The translations under genes were made by a program, and so were the position numbers. DNA of 58,723 nucleotides, from positions 1 to 58,723 of the forward strand of contig CANIZL010000030.1 of NCBI GenBank assembly GCA_947471985.1. The letters run 5' to 3'. The stretch comes from Verrucomicrobiota bacterium. Lineage in GTDB: Bacteria; Verrucomicrobiota; Verrucomicrobiia; Limisphaerales; UBA9464. The notes beneath the pieces were generated by a model that saw only the letters and a list, made by a program, of their open reading frames with translations, searched no databases and was not told the DNA's origin. Positions within the stretch are counted from its first letter, which is position 1. Each line of letters begins with the position of its first letter. Positions 16,051 to 25,980 of the stretch are shown here, in pieces.

Positions 16051-19000
16051 ATGTCTCTCGCTTCTATTTTCCGATCCATCCGGCAATTGGGATCCGTTTC
16101 GGCCATTGGCGCCGGCTGCTGCCTGACGTCGGTCCAAGGAGCCACGGTGCTGCAAGCCGTTCCCGAGGCCGACGGCCGGTTACGCCTGGAATGGAGCACG
16201 GCCCGTTCCCCGCTGCTGGAAGCCGCGGGTTCATTGGGAACCCCCTGGCAGCCGGTCACAGAGTTGCCCGTGGTGACCGGCGGCATCGCCCGACTCTCGA
16301 TCACTCCCGGGGATCAAAGTCGCTTCTTCCGGCTGCATGAATCGACCGTCACCACTGTCACCAGCACATCCCCATTACCCGGCGAAACTGGAGTGGCCGT
16401 CACTCGCGAAACGGTCGTGCGCTTCTCCGCCCCGCTGGCGGCGAATACGCAGGTGGGCACCAACCAATTTTTTGCCGAGGCCGGCGGACGCCGGATCCTC
16501 AGCCGGGTGGAAATGGGGTCGGATCGACTCAGTGCCACCTTGTTTTACCTCGAGCCCGTTCAGTCGAGCAGCCGCGTTTTGGTGACGCTGGTGGGCACGG
16601 GTCTGTCCGATGAAAACGGTATCGAGGTGGACGCCGACGGCAATCGCAGTCCCGGGGGCACCCGCTGGTTCACCTATGATACTGCTCCGGTGACCTCGAC
16701 GCCCAACTCGGCGGTCTCCGGTCATGTCTATGCTTCCGAACGATTGCCCGACGGCAGGAATCGACCGCTGGCCGGGGTCTTGATCACTGTGGACGGCGCG
16801 GAGGAAACCCTGCGGGCCAAGACCGACGCGCTGGGCTTCTTCCAACTCAACGACTGTCCGGCGGGTCGCTTCTTTGTTCATATTGACGGCCGCCCGGCCA
16901 CCGGCAGCAGCTGGCCCGGAGGCGCCTATTACCCCTACGTCGGCAAGGCTTGGACCGCGATACAAGGCATCACCAATAGCCTCCCCGGTGGGACGGGCGA
17001 TATCTACCTGCCACTGATACCCGCGGGCGCTCTCCGCGCCGTCAGCCCCGTGGCCGCGACCACAATTACCTTTCTGCCCGCCCTTATCGCAACCAATCCC
17101 GCTCTGGCCGGCGTTCAGATTGTGGTTCCGCCCAACGCCCTGTTTGCGGATTCCGGTGTGCGCGGCGGACGGGTGGGCATCGCACCGGTGCCCCCCGACC
17201 GCCTGCCCGAACCACTGCCCCCGGGATTGGAAATGCCGCTCGTCATCACCATTCAGACCGATGGCCCACAGAATTTTGCCGAGCCGGTCCCCGTACGTTT
17301 TCCCAATCTTCCCGATCCCAAGACCGGCTTGAAGTTGCCACCCGGAGCCAAGAGCGGGCTTTGGAGTTTCAATCACGACACCGGTCGCTGGGAATTGCAA
17401 GGCCGCATGACCGTCAGTGCCGACGGCCGCTTTCTCGACACCGATCCCGGCGTGGGCGTGCGCCAACCCGGCTGGCACGGGTTCAATCCCGGCACCAACG
17501 GCGACGGGGATGCGCCCGACGCGCCGCAGGTGGATGACGATCCCCTGCCGGATCCCACCGCACCGTCCCCCTTTGAGAAGTGCAAGAGCGAGATCTCCAA
17601 CCTGATGAACTCGGCCTTCGATTGCGCCTACGGGTCCGTCATTCCCGGCAAACTCTCGCCGGACAGCAGTGCGGACGGGTGCGCGATCGGCGTCGGACTC
17701 GGGGCCCTCGGCACCGTGCGCGACTGCCTGTCGGACCCCTCCGGATGCAAGGCGACCATCGTCAACAACACCGGCGGCGCGGTGATTGGCTGTTCCGGCG
17801 TCTTGGGCGATGCGCTGGCGCCAGCTTCGAAGGTTCTGGGCCCCGTCGGTACCATCGCCGGACTTATTCAAGGTTGTGTGCTTGGCCCGGGGCTGAATTT
17901 CTGCGCCATGGCCGACTGCCTCGAGCAATCGAGTGGCGACTCGTTCTGTGTTCCAGATAAATATGAAGCGGGGATGCAGCGCTGGCTGAACGATTGGGAT
18001 TTTCTTGGTAAAATATTCAGTTCAGATCCATCCCCGGCCCGGGCACGTCCCCTCGCGCAGGCCAACCTCGGCGAAGCGCCGCCCGAATTCATTGCGGAGG
18101 CGCGGACCAACGCCTTTCTGGCCCAAGCGCGTTTCTCCGCCGCCTTGCGCCAGTATATGGTCGCCTTCTATGGCTCGGCCAAATGGTTCCCGGCCACGGC
18201 CGCGGAAGCCCACTTGAGCGCGCAATTCCTCCGTCAATTGGACACCGCCACGTCCCCGCTGGGCGAGGGTGGCGCGATCGTAACCCCCGGCGAACGGACC
18301 GCCCTGCTGGCCCTGCCCTTGCCCGCGGGAGCGACCGCCGCGGACGCCCATGCCGTGATCTCCCGGATGGAACAGATCGGCAACGGCACAATTCCGGATG
18401 CCGAATTGAATCTGCGAGCGCTCTTGGGCTCGGCGGTGAAGTATGCCGAAATGTCGGCGGTCTTTCAGGCCTTGGGTTGGACCAGTTCCACAGAGGCGTT
18501 CAATCAGGGGCTACTCCAAATCTCGGCGAAATTTGACGCCCGCTGCAAAAGCTCCGGCGGCGTGGCCATCACTCCGGGAAGCGATGAAGCCAATGGGGGC
18601 GGCGGCGGCGGCGGGGGCGGGGGTGGCGGCGGCCAGTCGGGAGCGCAACCCATCCCGGTCCGCCCGCTCAGCTATCTGCTCCAGAATATGGACACCGGCT
18701 TCGCTCTACGCGGAAAAACCCAGACGGGCGCCTCCCTGGCCTCGTTGATCATGGCGCCCAACACCTACTACGCGCTGTACTTCGTTGATGACCTTTCGGG
18801 AACGACGTCGGTCAGTTTCTTCAAATCCGCGGAGGCGGGACAACCCACCAAGATCCCCTGCTCGATCTGGCTGAATGGGGGGGTGGCGTTGCACGATACC
18901 GACGGCGATGGGCTGAATGACATGGCCGAACGGGTGATTGGCACGTCCCTGACCCAGGCCGATACGGATGGCGACGGACAGATCGACCGACTCGAACTCG

Positions 19001-22000
19001 CGAATGGCACCAGCCCCGCCGATGGCGTGGCGCTGACGACCGGGCTGGTGGGCCAGGCCGCGATTCCCGGGGGCGGCGCGGTCACCGTGGCCGCCGAGGG
19101 ACGCGTCCTTTACGCGGGCGGTGCGGCGACCGGATTGACGGTTTTGGACGTGTCGAAGCCGCTCACCCCGGTTCAGATGGCCCGGCTGAACTTTCCCGGG
19201 CAAAATTTCAGCTTCGCTTTGGCGGCCCAAGGGGGGCGCGTCGCTCTCGGCGGCCCCAGCGGCTTGGCCTTGGTGGACGCCCGCACGCCGGCGGCCCCAA
19301 CCCTCATCACCAACCTGCCCTTGGCCCCCGTCATCGCCGCGACGTGGAGCCAGGACGACGTGGCCGCCCTCACGGGGTCCACGCTCCATCTTCTTGCTGC
19401 CACCACCGGCCGCACCCTCCTGCAGTATGGTCTGGGTGCGGATGCCGGTCAGGATGTCCAGGCGGTGGGGGACTATGTCTACGTATTGACCAACGTCCGA
19501 CTGCTGATTCTGCGCCGCATGGATGGGCTGCTGTTGGAACTCGGACGCATCAGTTTGACCGGCACAATCTCCCCGTTGGAGAACGGTCGAAAACTCTTCG
19601 TCGGTGGCGGAAAAGCGTATATCGGAGCCTTCGACGGATTCTCCATCGTAGACGTGCTCAATCCCGCACTACCCACGGTGCTGGGTGCGCCCCCGACGAC
19701 GCAGGCGGCCATTCACGATTTGGTGGCGAATGGCGCCGGCCTGCTGCTCCCGGTGGTCAGTTTCTCCGGAACCAGCACGCTCGCAGTGGGCGCGTATGAC
19801 GTCCGTAATCCGGGCGATACCACCCGTTTCCTGACCTCCTGGCAAACTCCCGGGGAAGCCCGCGCCCTCGTACTGCATCGCGGACTTGCGTACGTCGCCG
19901 ACTCGGGCAACGGCCTTCAGGTGCTGAATTATCTTTCGCCCGACCTCGCCGGGGTGGCGCCGACACTGACCTACACGGCCAATTTCGCCCTCTCGCCCGC
20001 CCGCGCGTCCTACGGCTCGCGCCTGCGCCTGCAGATCGACGCCCAGGACGATGTCCAGGTGCGGGAAGTCACCGCTTTTGTGGACGACGTACCGGTGGCC
20101 ACAGCCGAACGATTCCCGTTTCAACTGAGTTTCACGGCCCCCAATCAGGCTCCGGGACGCACCAACTTTTCCCTCCAACTCCGGGCCACGGACACGGCGG
20201 GCAATACGCGATCCACCCCACCTTTGCTCGTCGCGCTGGCGGTGGGCATTGATCCACCGCGATTGCTGACGACCTATCCCTATCCCGGCACCCGGCCGGA
20301 CTCTTTTGGCTTCACCAATGTCACGGTTGATTTCGATCAACCGCTCGCGCCGGCTTCCGTCACTCCCACCATGCTGTCGGTATTGGGGGCCGGAACGGAC
20401 AAGAAATTTGGCACAGCAGATGATGTCGCGCGCGCCGGCACGACCGTTCTCAGTCCCGACGGCAAGCGATTGGAATTTGTCGGGACCACTCAATTCCCGG
20501 ACGGATTGTTCCGCGTGCAACTGACCCCCGGGGCCCGCGGCACGGCGGTCGATGGGCTCGCGCGCGTGGAACCCGTCACGTGGAGCTTTGAAGTCGTGAG
20601 TGTCCGACCGCGCTTGAGTGCCGCCACCTCGCCCTCGGGCCTGGTCGCCGCTCCGCTCGATGGTCTGGCCGTCGTCGAGGCTGCGCTGGATCAGCCCACG
20701 ACTCCCGCGCGGGCGCCGTTGGCCCTCTTCAGCCTGAAGGAAGCCGGACCGGATCGAACCCGGGGGACAGCCGATGATATAACCCTGCCGCTGACCTCGA
20801 TCATCCTGACCGAGACCGCCAAGGGCTTTCAACTGACGCCCGCGACCCGCTTGGGCGCCGGGCGTTATCGCCTGTCCCTGAGCGGCAACGGCTATACCGC
20901 CTCCCAGGTTGATTTTGAATTGCGATCGGTCCCCAACATCTGGCGCAATGCCGCCGGCGGCCGGTGGACAGTGGCGACCAATTGGGCCAGCGGCGCCCCC
21001 CTGGTAAACGATTTCCTCAGCATTCCGCGTTTAACGCCGAATCTAAGCACGACCAACAACACCCTTCCGACCTTGAACCGCATCGAGAGCGCCGCGGATT
21101 TTGTCCAGGAACCCGGCAATCTAATTTTGACCGGCGAGGGCTACTTCGATGGGTACAGCCGTTTTCTCAGCAGCACCTTCGGTGCGGTTAATCTTTCGGG
21201 CGGTGGCACGATCATCAACCGGGGCACGATGCAACTCTCCACCGGCAGCGGGGCCGTCAATCGCACCGTGGAGTTACAGGACATAACCCTGGAAAACCGT
21301 GGGGAATTGACGTGGGACGCCGCCCAGTTGGGATTCACCCACACCAATGCTATGCTCTTCAACGGGCCAACGGGCGTGTTTTCCCTGGGGGCCAAGGCGA
21401 CGAGCACCCACAACGGAGGAGGTGCCTTCACCACCGTGGGCCGAATGGTCAACGCCGGCCTGCTGCGCAAATCGGCGGACACCAATCCGGTGAGCCTGCG
21501 AACGATTAAAATGGAGAACTCCGGGCAAATTCAGGTCACTCAAGGCATCTTGACCCTCGGAGAAACCGATGGCCCCGGAACAATGGAGGTGCAAGCGGGT
21601 GCCGGCATCATCTTCACGCGGCTGACTCAGATGGCGCCCGAGGCCCGCATCTTTGGCGGGGGTGATATCTACATCTCGGGCGGACCGACCAACGCACCGC
21701 AGGAACTGACCCATCGGCACGAGATCACCGGTCTCACCATCGCCACCACGGGGTACACCGATATACGGCAAGCCTTGAATTTCCCCGGCCTGCAGTTTCG
21801 CTCTTCCGGCGGCTGGTTTCGCTTCCACGCCCCCAGCACCACGCGGAGGCTTTGGGTCATCGGCGGAAGCTTCGAAGGCCTCGAGGTCAATGCGCCGGCG
21901 CTCACCGAAGTGCTGGATCTGGAACAAGGCCGCTTCACCGGGTCCGGCACAGTCGCCGTGAGCCAGAATCTCCGCTGGAAAAACGCCTGGCTCGGGGCCG

Positions 22001-22773
22001 GTGGCGATATCTCCGTCGCGGCCCAGGGTGAAATCTACGGCTCAGGCAAACTCGACCAGCGTCAGATCCACATTCTACCCGGCGCCACGGTGGTCTGTCC
22101 GGACACCGCTTTCATCGGCACCAGCGCCCGCGCTCTGGAAGGACGGATCGTCAACGACGGCACCTTGATTAAGCGCGGCCCCGGTACCCTGAGCGTGCAA
22201 GTCAGCCTGGAGAACCGTTCCCTGATCCGACTGGAAGCGGGCGAGCTGCTGATCGAACGCCAGCCGCAAGGGGACGGACAATTGTTCTTCCCGCGGGGCG
22301 AACTGCAATTCGCCGGCGGCTCTCTCCGATTGTATCTCCAAACCATCAACGGTTCGTCCCTGGGCCTCGGGACCAATGGTGTGATCAGCGGTTTTGGAAA
22401 AATCACCACTGAATCCGGTTTCGGCAATCGGCTCAGAAATAGCGCCTTGATACGTCTCAATGTCCCCGGTCGCACGCTGGAGTTAGTCGATCATGACTAC
22501 GATCAAACCGCCGCCGGTGAATTGGAAGTTACCCTGGGCGCCGCCGGGATTGGCCGCTTGTCCGGCAATCGCGGCGCCAGCCTCAAGGGCCGCCTCCGCA
22601 TCGTTCTGGAGCCCGGCTTCGAACCCACCGTGGGACAAAGCTTTGTGCTCCTCAGCATGGTGCGTTCGGGAACTTTCAATGAAGTGATCCTGCCCCCGCT
22701 CGGTGCCGGTCACCGTTTGGCCGTCACCTACCCGGCCGGACAGGTGGCGGTAACCGTTGTTGCGGATCCTTGA
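16051..22773 (+). CDS. Giant secreted multidomain protein (2240 residues)
   Basis: Starts MSLASIFRSIRQLGS with a signal-like segment (VSAIGAGCCLTSVQGA). A GTG eight codons upstream is the alternative start. In order: the shared L-x-W beta module (residues ~35-100); a Big_5-like Ig domain (SPLPGETGVAVTRETVVRFS); a carboxypeptidase-regulatory-like domain (PLAGVLITVDG); a cysteine-rich region (~510-640); a run of 12 Gly (~850-861); calcium-binding DTDGDGLND/DTDGDGQID repeats (~950-985); an LVIVD-type beta-propeller (~1010-1310; LTVLDVSKPLTPVQ, FSIVDVLNPALPTV); further Ig/Big_5 domains; and an autotransporter-like beta-helix beginning WRNAAGGRWTVATNWASG (~1630) that ends with a YDQTAAGELEVTL...PTVGQSFVLL segment. 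No membrane barrel or PEP-CTERM is present. A cell-surface or matrix role is likely; the ligand is unknown. Confidence 0.85.
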   Translation: MSLASIFRSIRQLGSVSAIGAGCCLTSVQGATVLQAVPEADGRLRLEWSTARSPLLEAAGSLGTPWQPVTELPVVTGGIARLSITPGDQSRFFRLHESTVTTVTSTSPLPGETGVAVTRETVVRFSAPLAANTQVGTNQFFAEAGGRRILSRVEMGSDRLSATLFYLEPVQSSSRVLVTLVGTGLSDENGIEVDADGNRSPGGTRWFTYDTAPVTSTPNSAVSGHVYASERLPDGRNRPLAGVLITVDGAEETLRAKTDALGFFQLNDCPAGRFFVHIDGRPATGSSWPGGAYYPYVGKAWTAIQGITNSLPGGTGDIYLPLIPAGALRAVSPVAATTITFLPALIATNPALAGVQIVVPPNALFADSGVRGGRVGIAPVPPDRLPEPLPPGLEMPLVITIQTDGPQNFAEPVPVRFPNLPDPKTGLKLPPGAKSGLWSFNHDTGRWELQGRMTVSADGRFLDTDPGVGVRQPGWHGFNPGTNGDGDAPDAPQVDDDPLPDPTAPSPFEKCKSEISNLMNSAFDCAYGSVIPGKLSPDSSADGCAIGVGLGALGTVRDCLSDPSGCKATIVNNTGGAVIGCSGVLGDALAPASKVLGPVGTIAGLIQGCVLGPGLNFCAMADCLEQSSGDSFCVPDKYEAGMQRWLNDWDFLGKIFSSDPSPARARPLAQANLGEAPPEFIAEARTNAFLAQARFSAALRQYMVAFYGSAKWFPATAAEAHLSAQFLRQLDTATSPLGEGGAIVTPGERTALLALPLPAGATAADAHAVISRMEQIGNGTIPDAELNLRALLGSAVKYAEMSAVFQALGWTSSTEAFNQGLLQISAKFDARCKSSGGVAITPGSDEANGGGGGGGGGGGGGQSGAQPIPVRPLSYLLQNMDTGFALRGKTQTGASLASLIMAPNTYYALYFVDDLSGTTSVSFFKSAEAGQPTKIPCSIWLNGGVALHDTDGDGLNDMAERVIGTSLTQADTDGDGQIDRLELANGTSPADGVALTTGLVGQAAIPGGGAVTVAAEGRVLYAGGAATGLTVLDVSKPLTPVQMARLNFPGQNFSFALAAQGGRVALGGPSGLALVDARTPAAPTLITNLPLAPVIAATWSQDDVAALTGSTLHLLAATTGRTLLQYGLGADAGQDVQAVGDYVYVLTNVRLLILRRMDGLLLELGRISLTGTISPLENGRKLFVGGGKAYIGAFDGFSIVDVLNPALPTVLGAPPTTQAAIHDLVANGAGLLLPVVSFSGTSTLAVGAYDVRNPGDTTRFLTSWQTPGEARALVLHRGLAYVADSGNGLQVLNYLSPDLAGVAPTLTYTANFALSPARASYGSRLRLQIDAQDDVQVREVTAFVDDVPVATAERFPFQLSFTAPNQAPGRTNFSLQLRATDTAGNTRSTPPLLVALAVGIDPPRLLTTYPYPGTRPDSFGFTNVTVDFDQPLAPASVTPTMLSVLGAGTDKKFGTADDVARAGTTVLSPDGKRLEFVGTTQFPDGLFRVQLTPGARGTAVDGLARVEPVTWSFEVVSVRPRLSAATSPSGLVAAPLDGLAVVEAALDQPTTPARAPLALFSLKEAGPDRTRGTADDITLPLTSIILTETAKGFQLTPATRLGAGRYRLSLSGNGYTASQVDFELRSVPNIWRNAAGGRWTVATNWASGAPLVNDFLSIPRLTPNLSTTNNTLPTLNRIESAADFVQEPGNLILTGEGYFDGYSRFLSSTFGAVNLSGGGTIINRGTMQLSTGSGAVNRTVELQDITLENRGELTWDAAQLGFTHTNAMLFNGPTGVFSLGAKATSTHNGGGAFTTVGRMVNAGLLRKSADTNPVSLRTIKMENSGQIQVTQGILTLGETDGPGTMEVQAGAGIIFTRLTQMAPEARIFGGGDIYISGGPTNAPQELTHRHEITGLTIATTGYTDIRQALNFPGLQFRSSGGWFRFHAPSTTRRLWVIGGSFEGLEVNAPALTEVLDLEQGRFTGSGTVAVSQNLRWKNAWLGAGGDISVAAQGEIYGSGKLDQRQIHILPGATVVCPDTAFIGTSARALEGRIVNDGTLIKRGPGTLSVQVSLENRSLIRLEAGELLIERQPQGDGQLFFPRGELQFAGGSLRLYLQTINGSSLGLGTNGVISGFGKITTESGFGNRLRNSALIRLNVPGRTLELVDHDYDQTAAGELEVTLGAAGIGRLSGNRGASLKGRLRIVLEPGFEPTVGQSFVLLSMVRSGTFNEVILPPLGAGHRLAVTYPAGQVAVTVVADP

Positions 22774-22885
22774 GAACCACGCGTTCCCCGCTGATCCAAC
22801 GCAGCCTCCCGTGAACGAGAGCGTACCTGCTGACTCCGTGTCTCAATCCACGGAGCCTCCGATCGTTTCACCCCCACGGACACCC

Positions 22886-23821
22886 ATGCCGGCATCTTCG
22901 AATTGGGCCGTCCGCCTCCTGCGGCTCTTCGCACTCTTTACGCTCGCCAATGGCGTGGGACTCCTCACCCGCCAGATCCCCAGCCAACTTTCGGGCCTCA
23001 ATACGTTTGAGACCAGAGACCTGATTCAGGTGGGGTATGGATGCCTCTTGGTGACCGGCAGCATCGGCGCACTACGCGTGCGCCGCTCCGGCATCCGCCT
23101 TCTGGTCGCGGCCGTCCTGTTGCGCACAGCTCAACTCGGCTTCGGCGTGGCTCCCCAATTTCTCATCGTTGGGCTGGATACCCTCGGGATCGTTCTATTC
23201 GCCCTAGTTCTGGGCATCCACCTGGCCGTTGCTGCGCTCCTGTTTTGGCTCCAACGGCGCCGCAAAAGCGAAGCGTTGGGTTTGCCGAAAACGTGGAAGG
23301 TAGCCACCACCGCCACTGCTCTCATCGTCGCCGCGATATACCTGGCGCTGTTCCTGCCGCAACAGGATGCCCGTGACGATCAACGCCACCCCCTGCCCCA
23401 AGCCCTCGACTTGCGCGGCACCGGCATCCGCAACTTCCGCCGGTTCTTCCCACACGCCTCGCCCGCGCCCAGTGCCTCCGGCTTCGCCATCGTGGAACAA
23501 CGCGATGGACTCATGGAAATCACGGGCCTTCCTTTCGGAAGCCACGTCCGATGGCAATGGCTCATCGACCAAAACTACATCGAAGCCAGCGGCCCGGTAC
23601 GGTTCTTCGGCAAGTCGTGGCAATCTCCCCCGTTGATTCCTGGCGGACTCCCGCTTCGCGGAATTGAATTCTCCAACGACGACGGTCCCATCACCGGCAC
23701 CCTCACCCTGGCCACCGATGCCCGGCGAAATCTCTACGTCTTTGTCGAGAATTTCTCCGTATACGGCAAAGAGAGCGAAGGCGCCTACGTGGCGCCGGAT
23801 CCCGCCCGCCCCCGGCATTGA
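22886..23821 (+). CDS. Polytopic membrane protein with a C-terminal extracytoplasmic domain
   Basis: A protein of 311 residues if started at the ATG at 22886. A GTG at 22811 would add 25 polar residues, and the longer frame overlapping the giant gene relies on TTG. It has an N-terminal cluster of four to five membrane segments (LRLFALFTLANGVGLLTRQI, VGYGCLLVTGSIGALRV, LDTLGIVLFALVLGIHLAV, TTATALIVAAIYLALFL). A soluble domain of about 130 residues follows (FAIVEQRDGLMEITGLPFGS ... GTLTLATDARRNLYVFVENF). I do not recognise the family. It may be cotranscribed with the giant gene. Confidence 0.65.
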   Translation: MPASSNWAVRLLRLFALFTLANGVGLLTRQIPSQLSGLNTFETRDLIQVGYGCLLVTGSIGALRVRRSGIRLLVAAVLLRTAQLGFGVAPQFLIVGLDTLGIVLFALVLGIHLAVAALLFWLQRRRKSEALGLPKTWKVATTATALIVAAIYLALFLPQQDARDDQRHPLPQALDLRGTGIRNFRRFFPHASPAPSASGFAIVEQRDGLMEITGLPFGSHVRWQWLIDQNYIEASGPVRFFGKSWQSPPLIPGGLPLRGIEFSNDDGPITGTLTLATDARRNLYVFVENFSVYGKESEGAYVAPDPARPRH

Positions 23822-24215
23822 GCTGATCAAGCGATCCACCGCGTCCTCGTTTCCACGGGATCACCCGGGGACCTTCGCAAAACCTCAAAGTCGCACTATT
23901 CCCCGTCCTGAGAAGTCCTTGGATGGATCCCGGTTACCCAGCGTGCCCTCCGACACCAAATTCCTGAAATCCACCACCAACCCGGACAAGGCGCAACGTC
24001 CCACTTCCCCCCAGGATCGGTCACGTCCGCTTGAGCAAAGGGTGTCGACGGGGCACGTACCCGAAACGTCGCCCATTCGGTGCGTTGAGGAGCGAGTGGC
24101 CGAATCCGGAGTTTCCCGGGGCCGGGAAGCAGAAATGATATCGCACGATCTCTTCGCCCACTTTCATTCCGCCGCCGACACCCAACCGAAGGTAGTGCAT
24201 TTGACGATTTGATGT
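23822..24215. other. Intergenic region without a recognised gene
   Basis: This 394-base stretch has open frames on both strands, but none with a plausible start, domain or protein-like composition. The last part lies directly upstream of the antitoxin gene and presumably contains its promoter, though no clear -35/-10 pair is visible. Confidence 0.5.
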
Positions 24216-24446
24216 ATGTCCGTCAAAGTGTCCGTCATGCGAGTAACGTCCCGCGATTTTCAACGCGACTTTGCCAAAATGAAAGCCAGGGCCAAAGGGG
24301 GTGAGGTAATTCTCGTTACTTCGGACGCCGAAGAATTTCTGTTTCAAGCGGCAAAACCCCGAACCTGGCAAGGCGCTCTAAAAGGCCGGGCGCAAATCAA
24401 AGGGGATATCTTCCAAACGGGCCTGAGTTGGAACGCGAGCCGGTGA
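24216..24446 (+). CDS. Phd/YefM-type antitoxin-like protein
   Basis: A 76-residue protein. Its N-terminal part (VTSRDFQRDFAKMKARAKGG, then EVILVTSDAEEFLFQ) resembles the Phd/YefM fold, which binds DNA and autoregulates the operon. The C-terminus (RTWQGALKGRAQIKGDIF) would be the toxin-wrapping segment. An alternative start is the second Met (MRVTSRD) at 24237. The stop overlaps the GTG start of the PIN-domain toxin by four bases (GTGA), a typical antitoxin-first arrangement. Confidence 0.7.
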   Translation: MSVKVSVMRVTSRDFQRDFAKMKARAKGGEVILVTSDAEEFLFQAAKPRTWQGALKGRAQIKGDIFQTGLSWNASR

Positions 24447-24847
24447 AATATCTACTCGATACCCACGTTTGGATTCAGGCGGCATTGGGCGAGCCCTTGC
24501 CGGCCTTGGTCCAGCAGGCGCTGACCGAGCATGGGGATCAACTGGCGCTGGCGGATATATCGCTCTGGGAGGTGGCCAAATTGGTGGAGTTGGGCCGATT
24601 GGAACTATCGGTGTCGCTCGCCGAATTTCTTCAGCTCGCGCTTACAGCGGAACTCACCGTTCTGCCAATATCTCCAGCCATCGTCGAGCGGGTCTCGACA
24701 TTGGAAGAATCCGGCTTTCACAAGGACCCGGCGGATCAACTGATTGTCGCGACGGCCCTCGTTCACCAGCTTCGACTGATTTCCGACGACTCCCGCATTC
24801 GACAATGGGGCCAGGTTCCGCTGCTTTGGCGTACGCTGCGCCACTGA
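24443..24847 (+). CDS. PIN-domain toxin, VapC-like
   Basis: A 134-residue protein with the PIN nuclease acidic residues in place: Asp6 (YLLDTHVW), Glu43 (ISLWEVAK), Asp95 and Asp98 (HKDPADQLIVATAL). Such toxins cleave specific RNAs, often tRNA or rRNA loops, until bound by the antitoxin. The GTG at 24443, overlapping the antitoxin stop, gives a start directly before the first catalytic Asp. The LLDTHVW/DPADQLIVATA signature matches the PIN subgroup usually paired with Phd-type antitoxins. Confidence 0.85.
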   Translation: MKYLLDTHVWIQAALGEPLPALVQQALTEHGDQLALADISLWEVAKLVELGRLELSVSLAEFLQLALTAELTVLPISPAIVERVSTLEESGFHKDPADQLIVATALVHQLRLISDDSRIRQWGQVPLLWRTLRH

Positions 24848-25028
24848 ACGCTGGCCGATTATTTTCGAGGAAGGGGATCCCACGATCTCGCCCTCGCAAC
24901 CGCACGGGCGGGGAAGCCCTGGCAAAATCCGCGATCGGGTTGCAGCGGTAGTTTGCCCTCTACTGGGTTCAATCCATCGACGTTCGGAACCAGGAAATTT
25001 CTCCGTCGACGGCAAAATTAGCGCCCTC

Positions 25029-25571
25029 CTAAATCGCGGTTTCATCCCGACTCAAATTCTCCCGCCGGGCGAAGGGTTCCATCGTCACTATCCAGCCGCC
25101 GTGTCGGGTCATCAGGGCCACGTCGCCCACCCGAAATTCGCGTAGAAATTTATCCTCCAACTGACAGATCCGGCGGTGGCCATCCGGAAACTCGACCCAA
25201 AACAAATATTCCGCCCACGGACTCAGTTCGCTGTGAGGTTGCCCGAACCCGGGGGTTCCGTCCTGGACCATCTTCCGATCCGCCACAATCTGGACCACCG
25301 TTACAGCGTCGGTTTGGGGCGAGGAAAAGCGGCAGCTCAGTTCCCGAATCAGCGGACTGCCCCGGCGCCAGAGGAGATAGAGACACAGGCCCACCGCATA
25401 CAACGCACCGAGGGTAAATTCCACGCTGGGCGAGGGACTCACCCACAGCATCCAGGTGTTGCCGGTTGCACCGAGGTAAAGCAGCAGCGCGATCAAGAGT
25501 CCGATCAGCGCCAGACCTTCCACGAAACGGAGTGCGGGAATCCGCCCCTTGGGGTTGTATTCGAGCCGCAT
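25029..25571 (-). CDS. Membrane protein with a C-terminal beta domain (DUF2500-like logic)
   Basis: A 180-residue protein. Two membrane segments (FVEGLALIGLLIALLLYLGA and VEFTLGALYAVGLCLYLLW) precede a cytoplasmic or periplasmic beta-rich domain (YLFWVEFPDGHRRICQLEDK, then FRVGDVALMTRHGGWIVTMEPF). The pattern of an F-x-D-G strand followed by a 'GD.a.L...G' turn recalls small membrane proteins such as DUF2500, but that is only a structural analogy. It is isolated, with 181 bases before and 409 bases after it free of other genes. Confidence 0.65.
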   Translation of the reverse strand: MRLEYNPKGRIPALRFVEGLALIGLLIALLLYLGATGNTWMLWVSPSPSVEFTLGALYAVGLCLYLLWRRGSPLIRELSCRFSSPQTDAVTVVQIVADRKMVQDGTPGFGQPHSELSPWAEYLFWVEFPDGHRRICQLEDKFLREFRVGDVALMTRHGGWIVTMEPFARRENLSRDETAI

Positions 25572-25980
25572 TTGTTGGGACTATCCGTAGTTCGTGCGAA
25601 TCGACAATGGGAATTCGGTAATACTCGCTCCAGTCCTTCGGAATGGGAGGGCCCGCGCGGTTAAAGCGGAATCAGCAGCCCCGAGCATCGACGACCTCTG
25701 CCGCTTTGGAAGTCCATCATGCGAGCCGGACACGTGCCGAAATTATCAGCGGGCGGGCATTGCAGTTCTGCGGAAGACTCGGGTGCCAGTCACTCTCCAT
25801 TGCAAAGCGGCAGAAGACTACCGCAGTCCAAGACGCTGGCGCGACTTCTGACGCGCTCGATCGCAACGCGGCGGGGGGCGGGACGCTCGTTCGGTCCCAA
25901 GGAGTGGGTCGTACGTGGGAGGTGAGGGGAACGACCACCACTTGCGGGTTTTAGCTAACTCCCATAGCATCAATGCCTAC
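25572..25980. other. Intergenic region carrying repeat A copy 2
   Basis: This 409-base region lies between a minus-strand gene and a plus-strand secreted-protein gene, so it is a divergent regulatory region interrupted by the dispersed repeat at 25698-25854. Small frames across it mirror those of copy 1 and are not credible genes. Confidence 0.6.
25698..25854 (-). repeat. Dispersed repeat family A, copy 2 (157 bp, inverted)
   Basis: Reverse complement of the block at 171-327, exactly the same length and ungapped by eye. The best-conserved part is the end at 25795-25854, which contains the degenerate palindrome unit. The ~31-bp flanking direct repeats seen around copy 1 are not present here. 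Confidence 0.75.

Noticed and set aside
24021-24371. 116-codon minus-strand frame overlapping the antitoxin gene
   Set aside because: Overlaps a recognisable antitoxin and has no family resemblance.
25717-25941. 74-codon minus-strand frame across repeat A
   Set aside because: Its similarity to a peptide at 171-290 comes from the DNA repeat; there is no separate evidence for translation.
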